NCBI RefSeq assembly: GCF_029784155.1
Contig: NC_073693.1
Location: 158,539,519 to 158,603,518 of the forward strand
Length of the DNA stretch: 64,000 nt
From: Uranotaenia lowii
Lineage: Eukaryota; Arthropoda; Insecta; Diptera; Culicidae
Direction: 5' to 3'
Under the pieces are notes generated by a model that was not told the DNA's origin, searched no databases, and saw nothing but the letters and a program-made list of their open reading frames with translations. Made by a program: the position numbers and the translations under genes. Within the stretch, counting starts at the first letter, position 1; each line of letters starts with the position of its first letter. This document shows, piece after piece, positions 1 to 10,092 of the stretch.

Positions 1-1278
1 CAAACTATGGTCGATGGCGATAACGATCTGCTTTGAAACTTGAAACGATTCGCTTCGGATAAGCTTTTCTCTGTTCGATCTGGAGAAGTGTGCTTTTGAC
101 AAAGTCATCGAAAAAGTTGTTACTAAAAATTCGATCACTTGACACAACTTGTTCTTCTTGGTAGGACAATTTGTTGGACGTGTACCTTTTCTGACACGGC
201 GATGTGGCTCAAAAGTCTGAGTGGCTGCCAAAAGTTATCTACAGTTAATAAGGGCGGGAATGGCTGAGCAGATATGTTCTTTTCCTTTCGTTTTGGCGCT
301 AATGCCACGGCACCCAAGTGGGAGGGAGGTTTGGGGAGTAATCTCAATTTTAACGAGAGCAGTGAAACATCTACTTGGCAGCTTTCATTTCCCCGGGGTG
401 GCATTTCCATAATAATGGATCTGATTGTGGTTTGGCGAAGGGTGTACCTTTTCCATGTTTTCTCAACCAAGCAAATGGTACTTGTGTAAATTGACGAAGC
501 CCCGCTTAAATAACGAGCACAGTGTTCGGTTGAAGTATTTTTATTTTTCCACATTTTTTTTTCCTTCACGAGCTCATTAGAGACACTGCTGAATGCTCGC
601 GTGAGAGGTGGAAAGTATCAAATTTGATATGGTTTTTTTTTGCACGTTAGAGGGTATTGTACTGAGAGGTAATGAGCATAGAATTTTCTTCTATAAGATT
701 GTCCAAGATTTCTAGGTACAAAATTAATTGGTGTCAATCATTCCATCATGAGATCAATCAATATTGACGTCACTCTCTGGAGCCACCGCCAGCCAGTAGC
801 ACTAGTTTACAAAATTTAAAAAAATTGTGAACTTCATTTACTGATCCAAATTTTTAATGTTAAATCTGGCACTGAATCTAAAGTTATCATTTCGGGTTAA
901 CAACTTGTAAATTTCTTTAAGGTTTGCCAATACTAAGCGCTTTTGCTTTAGTAAACGAGAACTCCCCCCGGGCACTTCTGTAACCTTTTTTTCCCTGCCA
1001 GTTCTTTGCGTACATCTCCTTCAAGTTAAAACGAGCTTGAAGAAAGGTACTCTCCAACGCATTTCTTCATATTTCCAATTAAGCGCTTTGAACATGCAAA
1101 TTCACCTGTTGATTATAATTTATAACAATAAATCACAATTCAATGTATTAAAGACTTGAAATTACTTTGAATTTTCTGGAGCCTCCACGATTTTGGAAGT
1201 ACTGACGAAATCCGAATTTTGTCGCTCGTCTTTGTACACCCCTGAAACGTTTCTTCTAGCTGCTCAATCATCTCCTCT
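1..1278. other. No recognised gene
   Basis: AT-rich sequence without a recognisable gene. A 144-codon open frame lies on the minus strand at 135-569 but begins at a GTG, has no recognisable domain and is probably chance. A 15-bp word at 773-787 recurs twice more in the window. Confidence 0.5.
773..787 (+). repeat. Recurrent 15-mer, copy 1
   Basis: The word CTCTCTGGAGCCACC occurs exactly here, at 56686-56700 and at 61328-61342, always on the plus strand, with no obvious similarity in the flanks. It may be the end of an unrecognised dispersed element. Confidence 0.45.
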
Positions 1279-1662
1279 CCGATGCACAATAAGGAAAAAA
1301 GTGTAGAAACAGCTAAGAAATTCAATATTTTCCCTACTGCACAAAACATATCTACATATGAAAAAGTATTTTTCTTTTGTGAAAATTTCCAGAGAAGCGA
1401 TTAGATAGGGGAGAGTGGGGATACTTGATCCCCTTTTTTTTATTTTCACCATATCTTTTTGGAAAAATTTAGCAACTCGCCGTCTTTAACATTTTCTGAC
1501 AGCTTGTAACTTCAAGTTTCTATGCTCCAAAAATTAAAACGATAGTTGAACCCGTTGATGAACTAGAAGCATTTTCGTGGGAGTAAAAAAATTGCGATTT
1601 TTCTGAAGTTAGGGGAGACTTGATCCCCTATTGAAGGAGACTTGATCTTTTATTCAGGAAGC

Positions 1663-1838
1663 TGTGCGATCTGGTCCAGGGCTTGGAGGCACCAGTGTGC
1701 CAACCACTCGACCTTAAACGCCGGGGGAACCGCGCACTACCGCTCGACTCGTTCACTCACGCTCGTTGATCGCTGGCTGACTGGCTGGCGTACACGCTCG
1801 TATCGAATGACCGAGTGTCGGTTAAATCCATTCACACA
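1663..1838 (-). repeat. 3' LTR of the minus-strand retrotransposon
   Basis: 176 bp, TGTGCGATCTGG at the left edge and ATTCACACA at the right edge. It is much richer in G and C than its surroundings and about 98% identical to the copy at 4840-5015. Confidence 0.88.
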
Positions 1839-1852
1839 TCCTCCTCCTATCC
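1839..1852 (-). other. Polypurine tract
   Basis: On the minus strand GGATAGGAGGAGGA abuts the start of the 3' LTR. This is the expected place for second-strand priming and supports minus-strand orientation of the element. Confidence 0.7.
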
Positions 1853-3549
1853 AAAAAAAAAATCAATTTTGGAACAATGTTTCTTGTTTATATAAAACTA
1901 GCTGATCCCGTACGAACTTCGTTTCGCTTTAAGTCGTTGGTACGTCAAAATGAGTTTAGAAAATGAATTCGAAACATTCTTTCGACAATTTTGGGGAAAA
2001 AATTAAACAGTGTTTAAAGTCGTTACTATTACTATTACTTGAAATTCAAATTAAACGGTTGATTGGCTTTTTATTAAAATTTATGTGAGAGTGTTTTCTT
2101 CTCGATCGATTGCAAAATCTAGACATTATGGCAGAAACATGTACTATTTGTTTATGTGCACGACTCTTTTGCTTGACCTTCACACTTAAATTGGTATCAA
2201 TTAACTGCCTCCAACAATATTATTGCACAAAACACCGAACTTTCAATGAAACCCTCTTTTTCTGTCCCATGGCCCGAAATTCGATAATTGAAACCAATTT
2301 TACGTTCCTCAAAACTCCCTTGTGCCATTTTCTTTTCAAATTATATGTAAAATAACGTCAGGAACTTTCAAACAGTGAACAGTGAATATAGACGCCCCTT
2401 TCGCCGACCCTTGACACGGAACATGCTACCTGGAGTCAATTGTTCATAGTTTATAACCCTCATCTGAACATTTTCATCTCAATCCGATGCATGATCACGA
2501 CAATATCGCGAAAACAGTGAGCAACTAACATGGACGGCCTTTTTTTACCACGATTCAAAACTTGACACCTGAAATCAATTATCACTAGTAGAGGATTTAA
2601 TCCCTGATAGCAAAACAAAATGTTGAGGAAATTTCTTACTCAGTTTCTCTGCGAACCACCATGAAATTTAATAGGCAATGCATGGTTCTATCACTTACGT
2701 GAATTGATTTGGTCTCAACACGTATTTTTAAGTTTTTCTTCTATTACTTCTTTCTTCTATTACGTTTAACTTTAAGTTTTTCTTCTATTACAATGTCTGT
2801 CAACAAACCTAATATTAATGTAATCGCGCATTTTTTGTTTCGGAGGCCTTTCAGTTTAAGACAGTCTTTTCGACACACTAAAAATTTAATAAAAAATGTT
2901 CATGTTGTTTATACCTTATTTCATGGTCAATCCCGTTCATTCATTTTGCTGTTAGCCACTATCTCATTTGAATTTCAAAGGCTTTTTCCTGTAACGTTAT
3001 CATTATCAAGGCTCTATCCAATTTTTCCAGCGTTCATCTTACTCATTTTATGATTTCGAATTATTTTCTCGATTCACCTTGCGATTCATTCTTATTTCAA
3101 GCTGTTCTTTCAACTCGCTTGGTTCAAATTGCGGAGATACTTGTGTTATCCTATTGACTCGCTTTTTTTTAGTTATCCTCACAACTCGGAATTTGAAACA
3201 CTGAATCCAAGCAGATCTCTCAACTTCCTTCATTGTTAACTATCATCTCAAATTGTTCAACACGTTTGGTCATTAATTTTAAAAGCAACTTAAGCTGTTC
3301 TCGCCTTTTAATTATTGTCGCTGAATTCCCAATATCAGCGACGGTGACATCACTGACGACACTGCATATTAACCAGACATCATTCAAACACCTTGCAAAT
3401 GTCGGTACCAAACAAAAGAAAGAGTTGCCGATTGCCGAGGTGTTTGATGAATTTTTCATCGTCGCTGGTTGGCAAGGTTGCCAATCCCCAGCGCGAAAAC
3501 TTTGGATTCCAACTGCATTGACAATATAAACACTCAGGCATCTGAACTC

Positions 3550-4425
3550 GCATTCCGATTTCAAGTTGTCCTTTCAACTCGCTTGATTTCTCGTCATTAA
3601 CACAGGCTGTCTCCTCTACTTGCTTTTTATTTTCAAGCTGTTCTCTCAACTCGCTTCATTTCTTATCAACAACTCAAGCTATTATCTCAACTTGCCTTTT
3701 AATTTAAAGCTGTCCTCTCAACTCGCTTGATTTCTCATTCATAACTCAGGCTGTCCTCTCAACTCGCCTTTTGATTTCAAGCTGTCCTCTCAAATCGCTT
3801 GATTTCTCATAAACAACTCAGGCTGTCCTATCAACTCGCCTTTTAATTTAAAGCTGTCCTCTCAACTCGCTTGATTTCTCATTCATAACTCAGGCTGTCC
3901 TCTCAACTCGCCTTTTGATTTCAAGCTGTCCTCTCAAATCGCTTGATTTCTCATAAACAACTCAGGCTGTCCTCTCAACTCGCCTTTAAATTTCAAGCTG
4001 TCCTCTCAACTTGCTTGATTTCTCATAAATAATTCAGGCTGTCCTCTCAACTAGCCTTTTGATTTCAAGCTGTCCTCTCAACTCGCTTGATTTCTCATTA
4101 ATAACTCAGGCTGTCCTCTCAACTCGCCTTTTGATTTCAAGCTGTCCTCTCAACTCGCTTGATTTCTCATGAACAACTCAGGCTGTCCTCTCATCTTGCC
4201 TTTCGATTTCAAGCTGTCCTCTCAACTCGCTTGATTTCTCATAAACAACTCAGGCTGTCCTCTCAACTCGCCTTTTAATTTCAAGCTGTCCTTTCAACTC
4301 GCTTGATTTCTCATGAACAACTCAGGCTGTCCTCTCAACTCGCCTTTTAATTTCAAGCTGTCTTCTCAACTCGCTTGATTTCTTATTCATAATTCAGGCT
4401 GTCCTCTCAACACGCCTTTAAATAT
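3550..4425. repeat. 72-bp tandem array inside the LTR element
   Basis: About twelve copies of a 72-bp unit. The words CAAGCTGTCC and CTCAGGCTGTCC alternate; anchor positions 3778, 3850, 3922 and 3994 give the exact period. Each unit is itself made of two related halves. Weaker degenerate copies extend left to about 3090. There is no coding frame through it. Confidence 0.9.
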
Positions 4426-4821
4426 TCATTTTCATCATTCAATCTGCTGATTCTATTTGATATGATGCTTTCTTACTAATTTGCCTCGCCTGAACGTCTG
4501 TATTCAATTAAATGAAACATTGATTAATTTGTTTCCATATGGACTATATGTCACCTTTTCTCTACACCGACCGAAAAAGCTCAATAAACATAAATCAAAA
4601 AACTAATTCTCGCTATAACCACTTTCTTTATATAATGGGTACTTAGATTACTCATTGTCCTAAAACGGGTAATTTGATAAATTACTTAATTTTTAAGCTC
4701 GGCTAATGCAAATTATTTATTCGTGAACTTTTCAGAATTGTTTATATTTTTCGGTTCGACTTTCTTTTTTCCGATTCCGATCTCCAAACCTTGACTCTGC
4801 AAAAAGGTTTATGAAAAGGAA

Positions 4822-4837
4822 CTTGTCACGGTCGCCA
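4822..4837 (-). other. Primer binding site, tRNA-Arg type
   Basis: The minus strand reads TGGCGACCGTGACAAG two bases inside the 5' LTR. From memory this is the 3' end complement used by mdg1/412-type Gypsy elements; the assignment to tRNA-Arg was not checked against a tRNA set. Confidence 0.7.
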
Positions 4838-4839
4838 AA

Positions 4840-5015
4840 TGTGCGATCTGGTCCAGGGCTTGGAGGCACTGGTGTGCCAACCACTCGACCTTAAACGCCG
4901 GGGGAACCGCGCACTACCGCTCGACTCGTTCACTCACGCTCGTTGATCGCTGACTGACTGGCTGGCGTACACGCTCGTATCGAATGACCGAGTGTCGGTT
5001 AAATCCATTCACACA
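4840..5015 (-). repeat. 5' LTR of the minus-strand retrotransposon
   Basis: Second 176-bp LTR copy. Differences from the other copy fall in the CACCAG/CACTGG and GCTGGCTG/GCTGACTG stretches. Confidence 0.88.
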
Positions 5016-5264
5016 GAAGCCCTAATCCTTGTATAAAAATCAAACAAAACCCCAAGATAGAATGTTAATTGACTATTTTTTTTTCTCAAGGGATTTTAAG
5101 CATCACTAGCTTATTCATCCCGAGTTAATTGACTATTTTGGTCATGTTTGTTCTTATTTCACAATTTATAGCAGACATAAGAAGAAAATTGTATAACTTT
5201 GTCTCAACGCTAATAACATTGCATACTTAAAGGCGCTATTTTTTTTATAATTAAGAGAAAACGG

Positions 5265-6236
5265 TTGTACTCCATTTACCCGAAAACCATTGCCCAGAAT
5301 GAAAAATCCCCAGAATTCCAATCGCCAGAAAGAACCATTCCCCAGAATTTTTTTCCCCAGACGAACCATTCCCCAGAAAAATTTTCGCCAGAATGGACCA
5401 TTTCCCAGAAATTTTTTCACCAGAATGAACCATGTACCAGAAATTTTTTCGCCAGAAGAACCATTTCCCAGAAATTCGAAAACATTTATCCTTACTAGAA
5501 ATTATTTAATAAAAAGGAATTGTTACAAAAAAATGGGGTTTCATAACTTCATTCTTTTGCGGCAAAGCCGCAACCAACGAGGATGAAGGGACTGAGGCGG
5601 CACAAAGCCGCCGAAGCTCCCAAATCCGAGGAGGCCGCCGACCCGCCGTCGGAAGCGGCGGCCCTAAGACATTGGTCTAGGTCTGCCGGGGCTTCCTAGG
5701 TCTGCGTGAAAGCTAGGGGTGATCCCTTAGCCCCGTCCGCCACGCGACAGCGTGAAGGACAAAACGTCTTTCAAGTTCGAACGCGCAGCGTGAGGAGTCG
5801 GATACCAAAACGGTTTTTTAAAGGACCATGGTAAGCATTGATTGAATCAATTAAAGTACCCAAACCATAAACAAATCACAATATTGGTTCAAAAAATTAA
5901 TTAAGTTGGAAAATTTTAAAGTCGTAGTTTCATTTAAAAAATCATTTTGAAAAGTTAATTTCGAATCATATGAAATATACAAGAATTCATTTGAAAAAAA
6001 AAACAAATAAAAATACTAGGGGAAAAAATCTGGGATTTGTGCCATTCTGGTAAATGTTCCATTCTGGGGAAAAAAATTCTGGGAAATGGTCCATTCTGGG
6101 AAAAAAATTCTGGTAAATGGTCCATTCTGGGGAATTTTTTTCTGGGAAATGGTTCATTCTGGGGTTTGATTTCGGGTATTTGTCATTCTGGGAAAAATTC
6201 ATTCTGGGCAATGGTTTTCGGGTAAATGGGATACAA
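5265..6236. mobile_element. Foldback element with CCCAGAA-type arms
   Basis: Arms of about 200 bp, 5265-5480 and 6015-6236, are inverted copies. Each consists of irregular short repeats around CCCCAGAATGAACCATT and CCCAGAAATTTTTT. The outer 35 to 40 bp are the best conserved: CCATTTACCCGAAAACCATT appears identically at both ends in inverted orientation. The spacer contains a GC-rich island. There is no coding capacity beyond low-complexity frames. The element sits inside the TA-flanked transposon 1408-6787. Confidence 0.75.
5555..5815. other. GC-rich palindromic island of unknown origin
   Basis: Abrupt GC-rich block in AT-rich DNA. It is packed with short hairpins such as GCGGCAAAGCCGC, GGCGGCACAAAGCCGCC and GCCGCCGACCCGCCGTCGG, and with paired words AGGTCTGC and GCGTGA. 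No reading frame of interest is visible. It lies in the spacer of the foldback element. It could be a separate inserted element or a captured fragment. Confidence 0.6.
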
Positions 6237-6761
6237 TCAGAGAAAACTAATTATTTTTGCTCTTTACTTCAGACAATTGTTTGATAAATATTAGTTTTTG
6301 GATAAATATTAGTAATTTCGTAATCAGCAATCATAACGATCAATTCAGAAGAAGAATATGCCGTTTGGAAGGGGGATCAATTGTAACCAACTCTAGGGGA
6401 TCAATTGTACCCATAATCAACATTTTAGAAAACTTTTTCTGAAAAAAGATGAAAGTTTTCCATTGCTTTGGAAATATGGCATTATGAAGTTCATTTTTCG
6501 CTCGAACGATTGATACATTGGAACAAATATGTTTTTCATAATTTTACCATGTCAGGAACATTTAAAAGTGATGAAAAAAAATCTTCAAGTTACATTTTGT
6601 GAAATTTTTCAAACAAAGTTCAATTACTCAAACAATTATTTTGTTAAAATTTTTTAAACTACAAGCATTGTTATTTTGCTCATTTTGGCACATTTTTCTA
6701 GAACATTTGATCTTTGTAAGACATTCCAGTTTCGAGATATAGCTAATAATCAAGTATCCCC

Positions 6762-6787
6762 AGGGATCAAGTATCCTCATTCTCCCC
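6762..6787 (-). repeat. Right inverted end of the TA-flanked transposon
   Basis: AGGGATCAAGTATCCTCATT then CTCCCC; reverse complement of 1408-1433 with two or three changes. TA follows at 6788-6789. Confidence 0.72.
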
Positions 6788-6789
6788 TA

Positions 6790-8028
6790 TAGTTTCAGAC
6801 GCCGCACGAGCTTACAAACGGAGTTATAGTGCCTTTTTTTTAAATATAAGGGAATATTTTGTAAACAAACCAGAAAAAATCCTATTCAGACTTGAAAACA
6901 TTGAACAAAAATAGGCCTAGCTTGTGTAGTTTTTTTTTGAGAAATCAAATACAGGCTACTTGAGCTACCGCACGTTTTGGAAAATGGAGTTATGGCTATT
7001 TTTACCTTCAATTCCCCTGTATTTTTCAATTATTTCAGAAAAAAAGCATGTTCGGACTTCAAAATTTTCGACCCAAGGAAACTAATCTTATGTTTTTTGT
7101 TCAAAAAATCAAATGGAGGCTATTTGAGCGACCGCACGCTTCAGATAACGAAGTTATGACTATTTTACTCTCAATTCCCTTACATTTTCAAATAGTTAAG
7201 AAAACGCATGTTCGGACATGAAAATTTTGAACCAAATGCGACGTATCTTATGTGATTTTTTCAAATTCAAAAAATTCAAGTCCGAACATGCTTCTTCTGA
7301 AGTATTTGAAAAATGTTGGGAAATTGAGGGTAAAACAGCCATAACTCCTGTTTACAATCCGTGCGGTGGCTCAAATAGGCTTCGTTAGAATCCTCGGAAA
7401 AAATAACACAAGATAAGCCCCATTTGGTTCAAAATTTTCAAGTCCGAACATGCTGTTTTCTGAAATAATTAAAAAATGTAAGGGAATTTAGGGTTAAAAC
7501 AACCACAACTCCATTTTCCGAAGCGTGCGGTGGCCTTCATTAGATTCCTCGGAAAAATTACATAAGATAAGCCCCATTTGGTTCAAAATTTCCATGTCCG
7601 AACATGCGTTTCCTTAACTATTTGAAAAATGTAAGGGAATTGAGGGTAAATTAGCCAAAACTTCATTATCTGAAGCGTGTGGTCGCTCAAATAGCCTCCA
7701 TTCGATTTTTTGAAAAAAATCACATAAGATTCGTCTCATTGGGTAGAAAATTTTGAAGTCCGAACCTGCTTTTTTCTGAAATAATTGAAAATTACGGGGG
7801 AATTGAGGGCAAAACCAGCCATAACTCCATTTTCCGAAACGTGCGGTAGCTCAAATAGCCTCTTTTCGATTTCTTAGGAAAAATTACACAAGATAGGCCT
7901 ACTTTTGTTCAAAGTTGTCAAGTCTGAATAGGTTTTCTTCTGGATTGTTTACAAAATAAAGGGGAATTATGGGTTAAAAAGGCACTATAACTCCGTTTGT
8001 AAGCTCATGCGGCGTATGAAACTATGTC
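6790..8028. repeat. Inverted array of 164-bp units
   Basis: Three direct units (anchors near 6797, 6961 and 7125) are followed by about five units in the opposite orientation (anchors near 7365, 7525, 7680, 7840 and 8005). The turning point is near 7258. Each unit carries GAGC-ACCGCACG, AGTTATGACTATTTTA and CATGTTCGGAC. This is the body of the outer foldback element. Short open frames in it are shadows of the repeat. Confidence 0.8.
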
Positions 8029-8147
8029 TAATCGCTCCTATGGAAATTATTACTTTAGGAAAATACTTTTTCATAGATATGTTTTGTGTAGAAGGGAAGA
8101 TATAGAATTTCTTCGCGGAGTATACACTTTTTTCCCCATTGTGCGAT

Positions 8148-8964
8148 GCTTTAAAAATTTCATTTTGATTATCAGCGACTCCAGCAAAATAAGTTTTCAT
8201 TGCTTTCGATGTCCTGAGCATTTTTTTCGTTTTTGCATTAATTTGATCGTCTGACCCTAGTTTTACTCACAGGAAGTGATGCCACATTTAAATCGGTATT
8301 TTGAAACCCATCTTGATCGGTATGGAAATATTAAAAATCGGTATTTTGCTGTGGATATAAAAATGCACAAACTGTTATGGTTATTCAATAGTTCACCAAT
8401 TCAACTACAAGATTGACAAAAAAATCAAAACTCGCCGCTTCGTATTCAAAGCCTAACAAACAAAGATTATTGTCTGATACCTTAAAAACCCTTCATGTAA
8501 ATATAACATTTATTCTTAGCATTAAGTTAAACACTAAAAGTAACTTTCCTAACATAGTTTCTCTGAATAAAAACTTGTAATGGAAAACTAGTCCCAGAAC
8601 AAGAGTTCGCTAAGTTAGGCAGAAAGACTCGCAATGGTCAATAATAGGAGAGATGAGGGCATAATGGCCACCTTAAGAAGGACGCTAATTCAACCATAGA
8701 AAACAGCTATAATTTGTGAATTGCTTCATTGTTTCGTGTTCAGGCACTAAGAAAATCATTTCCTAACGGACTAAAACCTGAAAAAGAAGATAAAAATGTT
8801 TAAAATGTATTTTAAATTTTTTTGCCAAAAGCTGAAAATCAGTCACTAGGGGTATAATGGGAACCCCCACTGGGGCAGTATGAGCACCATTAATCGGGGC
8901 ACGGAGAGCATTTTCTGCCGTAGAATCTAGCAGTGAACTTGACTCGATAAAGTCAACTGAATTA
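8148..8964. other. No gene; motif-bearing unassigned sequence
   Basis: AT-rich and non-coding. At 8640-8935 it carries GAGGGCATAATGGCCACC, GGGGTATAATGGGAACCCCC and GGGGCAGTATGAGCACC. These resemble the G-run ends of the TA-flanked elements elsewhere in the window, but no matching inverted terminus or target duplication was found here. Confidence 0.45.
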
Positions 8965-9270
8965 TAGATTTGGCATATTGGTTAGGTGTCGTAGGTAATC
9001 ATAAGACTCGAGTTCGATTCCTGGTCGATGGTGAGTCGTAGATCCAACAAACACAGCAATAACAAAATAGATTTACCGATGGTTTAGACAGTGAATTGAA
9101 ATTTCTAACCAACGAAATTGTTTTATTTTTTCAGGCCACGGAGCATCCCTTTGCAGTAGGTTGGTGTTAGGTTTTCGCACATCCTGACGGATCAAGTAAA
9201 TCCGAATGCTTTCCAGGGATTACAAGAACACGAATTCTCGACTGACCCGGGCAAAGGCTGTTCAGAAAAT
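8965..9270 (+). mobile_element. tRNA-derived SINE, putative
   Basis: A Pol III type promoter pair is visible: an A-box-like TGGCATATTGG at 8971 and a B-box-like GAGTTCGATTCC about 40 bp downstream. The remainder to about 9270 is a non-coding body. The 3' end is not fixed and no target duplication was found, so the extent is approximate. Confidence 0.5.
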
Positions 9271-10092
9271 TCATTTTATTTATTTAGTGTATATTCTATG
9301 ACAACTTTGATTGATGGTAAACACACTGACCATAGTAAACATATCAATTTGGCTACTCCAGGCATGTCAAACTCGTTCAAGTGTGCGGGCCGCATTAAAA
9401 ATCTTCAATGACGTAGAGGGCCGCAGCCTAAATCAGTTAGAAAACATAACATATAAGTTTCGCGGAGATTAGATACTATAAAATGTAATATAGTTATAAG
9501 TAAACTTGGAATAAAATTTTGCGTTAAATTTCTGTGTTAGCTTCTAATGTTTAACATTCTTAGATTATAATGCATTATATCTATTGTCCTGATATCAGGT
9601 TGAAGTTTATTTGTCACTGACACTTTCATTATTGATGATAAATTTTTATCAGAAAATCTCGAACGATGAGGAGTTTTTGTAATTTCATTATGGAAAAAAA
9701 AACTGCACACATAGACAGCTGCTTGCAAACATACCAAGAATTCTGGCAACAAATTTCCGTAACTCAACGTAGCGTTCAGACAAATAACTGTAAAATGTTG
9801 GTACAGCCACTGCAATGTATTTCGCTTTTAATATATAATCGCACTGCAGCTCTATCGACTCTAGTTGCAAATTATCAGCAGCATTTTTAAGGAGCAAACG
9901 AAAATGGAGATACAAACAATAAAAATTCTTGCATGCTGCCTCATTTTGATCTTTTTAATTCTTGACACGTAGAGAAGAGCACAAGGTTTTCTTTGGAAAT
10001 TTGGTTGATCCATAACCGTAACTTCGCTTGAAAGTTTTTTACATCATTACAAGCAGTTATGATATCTTTTTTTTCTTTTCCTTGAAGCTTTA

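Larger units (their letters stand above)
1663..5015 (-). mobile_element. Non-autonomous LTR retrotransposon, complete
   Basis: Two 176-bp direct repeats beginning TGTG and ending CACA bound the element, and the 5-bp target duplication gaagc flanks it at 1658-1662 and 5016-5020. On the minus strand the 5' LTR is followed after two bases by TGGCGACCGTGACAAG, which fits a tRNA-Arg primer site as used by some Gypsy-group elements, and a purine tract precedes the 3' LTR. The LTRs differ at about three positions, so insertion was fairly recent. No gag or pol reading frame is visible in the 3-kb interior. It is therefore a large coding-less derivative that would need enzymes from a relative. The interior holds a 72-bp tandem array. 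Confidence 0.88.
1408..6787. mobile_element. TA-flanked DNA transposon with G-rich inverted ends
   Basis: The ends are inverted repeats of about 26 bp: GGGGAGAGTGGGGATACTTG at the left, and the same with two or three changes in reverse complement at 6762-6787. TA lies outside both ends (1406-1407 and 6788-6789), as expected for a 2-bp target duplication. The motif ACTTGATCCCC recurs near the ends (about 1417-1433, 1615-1630, 6375-6412, 6755-6775). The element has no recognisable transposase, so it is presumably non-autonomous. It carries an LTR element and a foldback element. The superfamily is not determined; a TA duplication is compatible with Tc1/mariner-like mobilisation but does not prove it. 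Confidence 0.72.
1279..8147. mobile_element. Long foldback element built of inverted 164-bp units
   Basis: The left arm 1279-1407 continues at 6788-7255 and is matched, in reverse complement, by 7260-8147. The arms share the sequence around the stretch GCGATTAGA, then GTTTCA, ACGCCGCA and GAGCTTACAAACGGAGTT. Removing 1408-6787 restores a continuous left arm, so the 5.4-kb insert arrived later. Without the insert the element is about 1.5 kb. It encodes nothing recognisable. I could not fix the outer ends exactly: similarity fades near 1279 and 8147. Foldback elements of this kind are known in insects, but I cannot name the family. Confidence 0.7.

Noticed and set aside
1642..1905. 87-codon open frame
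   Set aside because: It is a translation of the LTR; the same sequence occurs at 4840-5015.
3550..4425. Regular repeats that could suggest a CRISPR array
   Set aside because: The 72-bp unit is repeated head to tail with no unique spacers, and the array lies inside an LTR element of an insect-type genome.
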